The notes below the pieces were generated by a model. That model worked only from the letters and a program-made list of their open reading frames with translations, was not told the DNA's origin and searched no databases. A stretch of DNA of 5,636 nt from Cytophagales bacterium (lineage in GTDB: Bacteria; Bacteroidota; Bacteroidia; Cytophagales; Cyclobacteriaceae). The stretch spans positions 1 through 5,636 of the forward strand of contig JAHEMU010000202.1 of the NCBI GenBank assembly GCA_024643485.1, in the 5' to 3' direction. Positions 1 through 5,636 of the stretch are shown here, piece by piece. Positions within the stretch are counted from its first letter, which is position 1; the number at the start of each line of letters is the position of its first letter. The translations under genes and the position numbers were made by a program.

Positions 1-1
1 A

Positions 2-283
2 TCGTATTCCAATGCCGTTGCAATGAAAGAGGATTTGCTAGAAGAAGGGTACGAGATCTTTAAATTGTGGCAAACGTCCCAAGGCAGGTATTGGGTAAGT
101 GGAAGGACACCTCCTTTGTATATCGATAATCAACTATTTTCAGAGTGGGTCGATCGGATGTGTTGGCTGGGATACGTGAATGATTGTATGTTTGATGGGT
201 GGGGAATGTTGGTGGAAAATCCTGGGGATGACGATGATGATGACGATGAAAACGACCCGCTGCAATTCGATGACCTACTTTAA
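2..283 (+). CDS. Hypothetical protein with acidic C-terminal tail (5'-partial)
   Basis: I do not recognise this protein. The frame is open from the left edge of the window (residues S-Y-S-N-A-V-A precede the first Met at position 23), so the gene may well begin outside; a start at 23 would give 86 residues but has no Shine-Dalgarno-like sequence before it. The body is rich in aromatic residues, with five Trp and the motifs GRYWVSGRTPP and WLGYVND, and it has two Cys. It has no signal peptide or membrane helix in the visible part, which suggests a soluble cytoplasmic protein. The C-terminus is strongly acidic: seven consecutive Asp encoded by a GAT/GAC run (227-247), then ENDP and a final FDDLL. 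The TAA stop lies inside the 3' end of the converging sensor gene, overlapping it by 9 bp. The coherent composition of the translation argues for a real gene; its function cannot be inferred. Confidence 0.6.
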   Translation, partial: SYSNAVAMKEDLLEEGYEIFKLWQTSQGRYWVSGRTPPLYIDNQLFSEWVDRMCWLGYVNDCMFDGWGMLVENPGDDDDDDDENDPLQFDDLL

Positions 284-1804
284 TTCTTCTTGATCTTCGC
301 CGGTGAGTCGGTCATTCATCACATGTATGATGTGGTCTAGCTCTTCAGCAGATAATTTGATTTTCTCAAGATAATTCTGAGTTTCCTTATTTACGTGGTC
401 GGTATTTAGTATTTGTACTAACCCTAATATTCGAGCAAGAGGGCCACGAACGTCATGTGCGTTCATTTTAGCATATTCGAATAGTCGCTCATGTTTTGCT
501 CTTAATGCCTTGGAACGGTCGCGCACTTGCTCTTCCAAGTGTTCATTAATTTGTCGAATCTCTTCTGAATATTCTGATAACTCTTCAGATTGAGCCATGA
601 TTTCTTCGTTTTTTTCTTTTATGAGTTTATTGGTTTCTATTAATTGATTATTGAGAATGGATAATTTCTTTTCGTTTTTATGCTTCAATCGGTATATCCT
701 AAATACATAGAAAAGTGTAAAGGATAATATTATTGCCCCCAATGAAACGGCATACAAAAAATTCTGTTGCTGTAAATTTTGATTTCGTGCTATTTGTAGC
801 TCTTTCTCTTTATTTGAAAGGTCGTATTTAGACCTCAATTCATTTAATATTAAAATTTGATCCTGTTGAAAAAGGGTATCTTTTATTTGACTATACAATT
901 TGTAACTTTCATAAGCCTCATCTATTTGCTCCATTTTTTCATAAAGCAAGATCAATTCCCTCAACACTTCCATTTGGGAATAATCTTGATTACTTAAAGT
1001 GGCCATGTCATAGGATTTCGTTAAAGATGATAAGGCCAATGAATTGTTGTTCATTTTTTGAAATAGCCGGCTATAGTTGATGTGGATGTTTATCCATTCA
1101 ATCGTGTCTTTTAGACTTGAGTTAATATTAGATGCTTCCTCTAAATTTGCTCTTGCTTCCGTGAAATTATTTCGAAAAATATTGATCGCGCTGATGTTAT
1201 TCAAATTATAAAGAATATCCTTTTTGTTTGAGGTTTCTCTATTGATTTCTAAGGCTTTGTCGTAATAAAACAAAGCACTGTCGTACAGCTCTAAATTTTT
1301 ATAAACGACACCTAAATTATTGTAAATACGGGGTAATGATTTGGTGATTTCCCCTTTTTTTGCTTCTGATAAACTTTTTAAAAAGTAGTTTTTCGAATCA
1401 GGGAAAAGCCCTTGTACCTTCATGTTCCACGCGATGTTATTGTAAATTCTAGAAAGTAATTCGTGATCGTCGGGGCTGGCTTCAAGAATTTCTAATGCTA
1501 GAAAATAATACTTATTAGAGGCATTATAATCATCTTTATAGTATTGTATAATGCCTTTGCTATTATTTGCTGAAGCCGAAAAATGTGGACTGTTGAATTC
1601 TGATGCCTTTTCTATTAAAATATCGTAATAGCGGTTCGCTAATTCTGAATTTGAATTGATGTTTTTACTCCCCTGCTTATCCAAATAGACCATTTGGCTG
1701 TCGGGATTTTCTATTTTTATTAATAGATTCCTAATCTCATTGGATGTTTGTGAAAACAAAGAGAAAGGAGCTGCTAATAATAAAAATAAATAGATTTTAT
1801 GCAC
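275..1804 (-). CDS. Exported TPR sensor protein with HisKA-type phospho-acceptor domain and no ATPase domain
   Basis: This 509-residue protein has the layout of a Bacteroidetes TPR sensor histidine kinase, but it stops after the phospho-acceptor domain. Residues 1-19 form a signal peptide ending LFSQ. About six TPR-like helical pairs follow (roughly 79-111, 118-151, 158-190, 196-228, 236-268, 276-308) and would be periplasmic. A membrane helix spans about 348-370, and a Glu/Lys-rich cytoplasmic coiled coil about 375-440. The DHp hairpin has its H-box at NAHDVRGPLARILG, with His450 as the expected phosphorylated residue, and its second helix ends near residue 500. Only nine residues follow, so the N, G1 and G2 boxes of HATPase_c are absent. 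The start is GTG at 1804: no in-frame ATG lies between it and an upstream stop, and the next Met (residue 38) would remove the signal peptide. By inference it senses a protein or envelope state through the TPRs, and needs a partner kinase to be phosphorylated or acts by dimer-mediated signalling. Confidence 0.88.
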   Translation of the reverse strand: MHKIYLFLLLAAPFSLFSQTSNEIRNLLIKIENPDSQMVYLDKQGSKNINSNSELANRYYDILIEKASEFNSPHFSASANNSKGIIQYYKDDYNASNKYYFLALEILEASPDDHELLSRIYNNIAWNMKVQGLFPDSKNYFLKSLSEAKKGEITKSLPRIYNNLGVVYKNLELYDSALFYYDKALEINRETSNKKDILYNLNNISAINIFRNNFTEARANLEEASNINSSLKDTIEWINIHINYSRLFQKMNNNSLALSSLTKSYDMATLSNQDYSQMEVLRELILLYEKMEQIDEAYESYKLYSQIKDTLFQQDQILILNELRSKYDLSNKEKELQIARNQNLQQQNFLYAVSLGAIILSFTLFYVFRIYRLKHKNEKKLSILNNQLIETNKLIKEKNEEIMAQSEELSEYSEEIRQINEHLEEQVRDRSKALRAKHERLFEYAKMNAHDVRGPLARILGLVQILNTDHVNKETQNYLEKIKLSAEELDHIIHVMNDRLTGEDQEELK

Positions 1805-1905
1805 TTTATTTACGTATTGTATGGTAATAATAATATTTCTAATCTAAAAATCCGCTATGTTCAAATAAAAAATGTTACTTTTTAATTGAGTTGCATTATA
1901 GGGGT
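1805..1905. promoter_or_regulatory. Divergent intergenic region between the sensor and the OmpA-like protein gene
   Basis: About 100 AT-rich bases separate two genes that are transcribed away from each other, so promoters for both must lie here or extend into the coding ends. On the plus strand, TACTTTTT at 1876-1883 matches the Bacteroidetes -7 consensus TAnnTTTG except for the last base and would give a leader of under 20 nt to the ATG at 1906; no clear TTG-type -33 element sits at the right distance upstream. A second, weaker candidate is TATGTTCA at 1856-1863. On the minus strand I see no convincing -7 box. Neither start codon has a properly spaced Shine-Dalgarno sequence; the AGGGG just before the plus-strand ATG is too close to act as one. 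The region's role is inferred from gene orientation, and the individual boxes are weak. Confidence 0.4.
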
Positions 1906-4329
1906 ATGAAGAAAAATATACTTATTGGAATAACGCTTTTCATGGCATTAAGTTTAAATGCCCAATTGGGGGGTGATGTTTATACGTGGGGGTATTTTTA
2001 TGAAAAAACCGATCCGAAATCAATTCAATTTTTATCTAAAATTTCAAATACTAATTTTGGATTGACTTTTGTTCGGACGGACACCACTTCGATAGCCTAC
2101 CTTAAAGCGCGGGAAATTGATGGGTTGATGAAAGCAATGAATAGGAAGCGGCGGTATAAAATTAAAGTAGAATTAAATAAGCCGTTGCTTAATTCGTGTG
2201 TGGACCAGATTCAATGGGACACTCTCCTAAGAATGAAGGAAATTCGCGAAATCTTTGAAGAGCAATATGTATATCGTCTTCCGGAATTGATACTAGGTGC
2301 GGAGGATGCTCAGACAAAAAAACAATTGGCAGAGAAAATTGAATTGGAACATGACCGGTTTAAGAGGTTTCTAAAAAATAAAGAGAAAGCAAAATACCTC
2401 GATTATTTCATTGCTCATATACCGATTGACGTAAAAGGATATGAGCCTGGTGATGAACTTATTTTCAAATTCTATAAAAGAAAATATTTGTTGGCGACGG
2501 CTAGAATAGATACTTTGTACGGAGCAAATATTCCTTTTATTAAAACCTTCGAACCTCCTTGCGAAGGGGGCTCAGATTCTGGATATGGTAATGATTTGAC
2601 TGCTTCTGTACCGAAAAAATACTTTTCATTATATTATCGTCCTCGGGCTGAAATTGTTAAAACTCAAACATTGGAGCTTACTTTTGAAAAAAACAAATGG
2701 TCTCCAAAGCAGGAAGAAATTCAGCCGATCATCGCTCTGCTAAAGCGTGAAAACCTTTCTATTATTTCTGCGGAAGTAAATGGATTTGCCTCCGTAGAGG
2801 GAGAAGTGGCCAATAATCAGCTGCTAATGGAAAAACGGGCTAACGAGTTGATTAAGTTACTCGACCGATATAATGATGAAAAAATCACACTCGACTCCGT
2901 GAAGACGATGGAGAATTGGGACTTTTTTCGATCTCAATTGTCAAATTCCGCTCATGCCAGCTTGCTGAATCATACGAATGAAGAACTAAAAGAGCTTTTG
3001 AAAAATGATTCTTTGTCGAGATTGTTAGAACCTTTTCTTGAAAAACAGCGCAATGCTCAAATTAAAATCCGATTAGCTCAACGCCTAGATGAAGTGGATA
3101 AAGAACAGTTGGTTTTCAAAGAATTGGAAGCTGCCCGCAGGTTGATTTGTTCTGGTTCGTATAATAAAAAGTTTGATCCGGTAATCCATGCGATTAGAAT
3201 TTTAGATTACCTTCAAAATGCAAGTAAAAATGATAAGAAAATACGCAGGAAATTGTTGGGGATGATACAAAATGACCCAGTGCTTTTGGATGTGATGTTC
3301 CAAAAAGCTTACGCTGATTTTTACCTTGGGAAAACCGAAAATGATTTTATTTCCTGGAGTAATTTGATTAAATGGTCGCACGATAATTATATGCAATTAT
3401 ATACAGTCCTTTCTGATAAAAAAGCAAATCCGGTGGAGTGTTTCCCTCGAAGTACTAATTTAATTCAAAAGCTAATAGACGTTCAATCTTTAATGTTTGA
3501 TCTGTTCCGAGCAGGTAACACTTTCGATTTTTGCCTGCTAGAATATCCTTATGAATCGGCATTTATTCCGCTTAAAATTAATCAATTTAAAACCTTTTTC
3601 GAGTTAACGGGAGGAGTAGGCTTTTGTCCGAACAGTCCTTATAAATTGGAAAAATCCAGCGGTGTTACTGCGGAATTATTTTACTCATATTATGATATGT
3701 TGAGAATTATAGTGTTTACTAAGGATAAAAATATCTTGAAAGATGCCGGTATTTCTGAACGAATTTATGAAAGGTATTTATACCAATTTATAAGGGTAAA
3801 TGTGGATATGAGGATAAAATATTCTCCATATGATTTCGATAGAAATGTAACTATACTGCATTTGCTTCGGTTATTGAGAGAGTTAGAACGGATAAATAAA
3901 GGGATTTGTACGGATGTAATCGTTCGTCTCAAAATGGATTTAAATTTAAAAATCATTCAGTCGCATTGGATGTCTAATGGTGACTCCGAAAAAGGGTATG
4001 AAGCAACTGTTTTATGGGTGAAAAGGTACGTAGTGAATCATTTCGAGCAATATTCTGAAAATGAAATTTATGAAATATGTCTTCAGCTAATGTATTTGAG
4101 TACAGGCCCGAACATGAAATATGTGGATGAATTGTTAACTAAGTTGGAGAAAGTCAATGGGGGGTTAAGCGTTGAAGCCCGGCTACTGAAAACCAGAGTG
4201 GCGTATTTTATAAATCCAAACTTTGATAATGAGGTTCTTGAATCACCAGAATACTATTTACCTTATTTTAAAGGAAGGTATAATATGTATCCGTATGGGA
4301 AAATAAAGCCTGTAATATGCGATAACTAA
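1906..4329 (+). CDS. Large exported protein with central OmpA-like domain, function unknown
   Basis: The protein has 807 residues from the ATG at 1906. That start is preferred over an in-frame TTG at 1891 because it opens directly with a classic signal peptide, MKKNILIG to SLNAQ (residues 1-20). No Cys sits at the cleavage site, so it is not a lipoprotein. Residues 21-250 are mixed, with a Lys/Glu-rich helical stretch around 105-165. Residues about 255-322 resemble an OmpA C-terminal domain: a beta strand (LELTFEKNKW), a helix, the NGFASVEG turn, then NNQLLMEKRANEL. The Arg of KRAN matches the conserved family Arg, but the Asp that normally follows the turn (GHTD in classical OmpA) is replaced by Ser, so standard peptidoglycan binding is doubtful. 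Residues 330-807 are mainly helical and I do not recognise a domain there. No membrane helix follows the signal peptide and no type IX sorting domain is evident. The likely location is the periplasm or outer-membrane periphery. It ends 6 bp from the converging yccF gene. Confidence 0.85.
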   Translation: MKKNILIGITLFMALSLNAQLGGDVYTWGYFYEKTDPKSIQFLSKISNTNFGLTFVRTDTTSIAYLKAREIDGLMKAMNRKRRYKIKVELNKPLLNSCVDQIQWDTLLRMKEIREIFEEQYVYRLPELILGAEDAQTKKQLAEKIELEHDRFKRFLKNKEKAKYLDYFIAHIPIDVKGYEPGDELIFKFYKRKYLLATARIDTLYGANIPFIKTFEPPCEGGSDSGYGNDLTASVPKKYFSLYYRPRAEIVKTQTLELTFEKNKWSPKQEEIQPIIALLKRENLSIISAEVNGFASVEGEVANNQLLMEKRANELIKLLDRYNDEKITLDSVKTMENWDFFRSQLSNSAHASLLNHTNEELKELLKNDSLSRLLEPFLEKQRNAQIKIRLAQRLDEVDKEQLVFKELEAARRLICSGSYNKKFDPVIHAIRILDYLQNASKNDKKIRRKLLGMIQNDPVLLDVMFQKAYADFYLGKTENDFISWSNLIKWSHDNYMQLYTVLSDKKANPVECFPRSTNLIQKLIDVQSLMFDLFRAGNTFDFCLLEYPYESAFIPLKINQFKTFFELTGGVGFCPNSPYKLEKSSGVTAELFYSYYDMLRIIVFTKDKNILKDAGISERIYERYLYQFIRVNVDMRIKYSPYDFDRNVTILHLLRLLRELERINKGICTDVIVRLKMDLNLKIIQSHWMSNGDSEKGYEATVLWVKRYVVNHFEQYSENEIYEICLQLMYLSTGPNMKYVDELLTKLEKVNGGLSVEARLLKTRVAYFINPNFDNEVLESPEYYLPYFKGRYNMYPYGKIKPVICDN

Positions 4330-4335
4330 TTCGTG

Positions 4336-4704
4336 TTAACGGATATCATGACCAAATGGCATTAATCCCAAAACAGCTAATTTGAAATGTTGTTGAGCAA
4401 AAGGGATACCGACTATGGTGATGGCACATAATATACCGAGAATCAAATGGGTACAAGCAATTTCAATACCCGCGAATAAAATCCACAGTATATTTAAAAG
4501 GATATAAAGGCATCCTGAGGCCCTCTCACCCGCTACGACGGTTCTCCCAAACGGACTAACAGCCAAGCCGGCCATTTTAAGGGTTTGAATGCCAAAAGGA
4601 AATCCGACGATGGTAATCATCAACAAAATACTTCCAAACAAATACAATAGAAAGACAATCCATCCTCCCAAAATAAACCATAGTAAATTCCCAATGCTGC
4701 TCAT
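4336..4704 (-). CDS. yccF: YccF family (DUF307) inner membrane protein
   Basis: This 122-residue protein matches the YccF/DUF307 family of small inner membrane proteins, whose biochemical function is not established. The family hallmark appears twice: TIVGFPFGIQTLKMAGLAVSPFG begins at residue 31 and TIVGIPFAQQHFKLAVLGLMPFG at 96. The hydrophobic segments before them also match (NLLWFILGG at 6, NILWILFAG at 71), so the protein is two tandem copies offset by exactly 65 residues. Each half has a hydrophobic segment of about 25-30 residues, followed by an amphipathic stretch ending in PFG. It is a little shorter than the E. coli protein. The ATG at 4704 is the natural start because the first membrane segment begins straight after it. 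It lies downstream of korB on the same strand, but a strong terminator separates the two, so it probably has its own promoter in the short gap at 4705-4741; I see no clear consensus there. Confidence 0.93.
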   Translation of the reverse strand: MSSIGNLLWFILGGWIVFLLYLFGSILLMITIVGFPFGIQTLKMAGLAVSPFGRTVVAGERASGCLYILLNILWILFAGIEIACTHLILGILCAITIVGIPFAQQHFKLAVLGLMPFGHDIR

Positions 4705-4741
4705 GTAAAGACGTAACGTAAAAAAACGATTTCAGTTGTAT

Positions 4742-4777
4742 AAAAAAAGGCATTTCTCAATTTGAAATGCCTTTTTT
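4742..4777 (-). terminator. Rho-independent terminator after the korB-type gene (bidirectional form)
   Basis: Two perfect 14-base arms, AAAAAAGGCATTTC at 4743-4756 and GAAATGCCTTTTTT at 4764-4777, enclose a 7-base loop. Read on the minus strand, the stem begins 5 bases after the korB stop codon and ends in a run of seven U, which fits an intrinsic terminator for that gene. On the plus strand the stem also ends in six U, so it could stop transcripts leaking through from the left as well. It separates korB from the same-strand yccF gene, making them separate transcription units or strongly attenuating read-through. Confidence 0.9.
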
Positions 4778-4782
4778 CAATG

Positions 4783-5636
4783 TTATTTTATATTCCAGGT
4801 GGTGGGGCCTTTCAAAATGGTATCTAAATCTCCTTTCCCTTTTGAATGGATAGCTGACGAAATTTGTTCGTACAGTGAATCTTCATAATTGATTCGATCT
4901 TCCTTATAAAAAACGCCAAAAGGTCGAGGCATAGCACCCGGCTCACGTGGATCTCCAAACATTTGAGTGAGGATGGCAGCTTTCATTTTGTCGTACTTAT
5001 CATGAATCCACAAATCATCTTTGCTCGCTTGATCCAATGAAACAATGACCGGCCTAAACCCATCTAATTTGATCCCTTTGTTTTGGTCTGCTCCAAAAAT
5101 CAATGGTTGCTCGTGTTCTAAAAATAAGGTAGTTTCTTCCTTGGTAGCTTTTTCCGTAAAAGTGAAAAATGCTCCATCATTAAATACATTGCAATTTTGG
5201 TAAATTTCAAGGAATGACGTGCCCTTGTGTTGCTCACCTTCCAATAAAATTTGACGCAAATGTTTAGGATCGCGATCCATACTTCGGGCAATAAAGGTCG
5301 CTTCAGCGCCAAGTGCCAAAGCAAGAGGATTAAAAGGATGGTCTAAGCTTCCCGAAGGGGTACTTGCAGAAACGGTACCAACTGGCGAAGTTGGGCTATA
5401 TTGTCCTTTTGTAAGGCCGTAAATTTCGTTGTTAAACATTAAAACATTTACATCGAAATTTCTTCTCAATAAATGAATTAAATGATTTCCTCCAATAGAA
5501 AGGGAGTCTCCGTCGCCGGTAATTACCCAAACACTTAAATCGGGGTTTTGCGCTTTCAATCCACTGGCAATGGCCGTTGCTCTTCCGTGGATACTGTGCA
5601 TTCCGTAAGTATTCATGTAATATGGAAACCTGCTGG
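4783..5636 (-). CDS. korB: 2-oxoacid:ferredoxin oxidoreductase, beta subunit (5'-partial)
   Basis: This is the thiamine-diphosphate-binding beta subunit of a 2-oxoacid:ferredoxin oxidoreductase, most like the 2-oxoglutarate (Kor) type. With its alpha subunit it oxidatively decarboxylates a 2-oxoacid to the acyl-CoA and reduces ferredoxin in the cytoplasm. The visible part is 283 residues. The Met encoded at 5614-5616 is internal: the frame stays open to the window edge and reads SRFPYYMNTYGMHSIHGRA, a conserved stretch just after the iron-sulfur Cys region of the family. Roughly 55-65 residues, including those Cys, should therefore lie outside. Counting from that Met, the TPP motif runs from GDGD (34-37) through SIGGNH to NN at 62-63, followed by EIYGLTKGQ. 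The conserved NCNVFNDGAF lies at 141-150, and the C-terminus has the usual GDLDTIL and TWNIK. The alpha subunit gene is expected upstream, beyond the right edge. The exact substrate cannot be settled from this subunit alone. Confidence 0.93.
   Translation of the reverse strand, partial: SRFPYYMNTYGMHSIHGRATAIASGLKAQNPDLSVWVITGDGDSLSIGGNHLIHLLRRNFDVNVLMFNNEIYGLTKGQYSPTSPVGTVSASTPSGSLDHPFNPLALALGAEATFIARSMDRDPKHLRQILLEGEQHKGTSFLEIYQNCNVFNDGAFFTFTEKATKEETTLFLEHEQPLIFGADQNKGIKLDGFRPVIVSLDQASKDDLWIHDKYDKMKAAILTQMFGDPREPGAMPRPFGVFYKEDRINYEDSLYEQISSAIHSKGKGDLDTILKGPTTWNIK

Noticed and set aside
1..274. Missing HATPase domain encoded after a frameshift downstream of the sensor gene
   Set aside because: No N, G1 or G2 box-like motif is seen on the minus strand here, and a plausible plus-strand gene occupies the region.
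300..345. Possible hairpin (CACAT / ATGTG arms) near the end of the sensor gene as a terminator for the left gene
   Set aside because: The arms are only five or so base pairs, there is no U tract, and it lies in coding sequence.
1891..1905. TTG at 1891 as start of the exported protein
   Set aside because: It would add five residues (MHYRG) in front of a canonical signal peptide; the ATG at 1906 is a better start codon and gives a normal leader.
3202..3396. 64-residue minus-strand open frame
   Set aside because: It lies wholly within and antisense to the OmpA-like protein gene, whose frame is coherent; the translation has no recognisable motif.
3765..3956. 63-residue minus-strand open frame
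   Set aside because: It is also antisense inside the same long gene, and its Arg/Ser/Ile-rich composition is as expected of a shadow frame.
4708..4722. Short ACGT-A-ACGT palindrome upstream of yccF as an operator
   Set aside because: It is too short and occurs once; no second copy or partner regulator in the window supports it.
5118..5324. 68-residue minus-strand open frame inside the korB-type gene
   Set aside because: It is an alternative frame of the same strand as a well-conserved enzyme gene, with low-complexity Lys/Arg/Leu composition and no independent support.

Overview
The window looks like a piece of a Bacteroidetes chromosome, probably from the flavobacterial or cytophagal side. 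The DNA is AT-rich. Two predicted exported proteins carry signal peptides ending in Gln-rich cleavage sites (LFSQ, LNAQ), and start codons lack Shine-Dalgarno sequences. One gene has the TPR / single membrane helix / histidine-kinase-like layout typical of that phylum. This is inferred from style; no rRNA or other marker gene is present.

Layout, left to right: (1) the 3' end of an unrecognised plus-strand gene with an acidic, seven-Asp C-terminal tail; (2) a minus-strand gene for an exported TPR sensor with one membrane helix, a coiled coil and a histidine phospho-acceptor (DHp) hairpin, ending without the ATPase domain; (3) diverging from it across about 100 bp, a plus-strand gene for an 807-residue exported protein with an OmpA-like module in the middle and a long unrecognised helical C-terminal part; (4) a minus-strand yccF (DUF307) membrane protein gene; (5) a strong stem-loop terminator; (6) the 3' five-sixths or so of a minus-strand gene for the beta subunit of a 2-oxoacid:ferredoxin oxidoreductase (korB type), running off the right edge.

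Coding density is high and no gene-free stretch reaches 300 bp. The first two genes converge and overlap by 9 bp; genes 3 and 4 converge with a 6-bp gap. Only the korB end has a recognisable intrinsic terminator. The genes do not form one obvious pathway: korB and yccF look like housekeeping or conserved genes, each probably in its own transcription unit.

The part most worth a second look is the divergent pair in the middle: a sensor with a phospho-acceptor histidine but no kinase catalytic domain, next to a large exported OmpA-like protein of unknown role. I see no mobile element, CRISPR array, RNA gene or defence system, and nothing that by itself establishes a new system.
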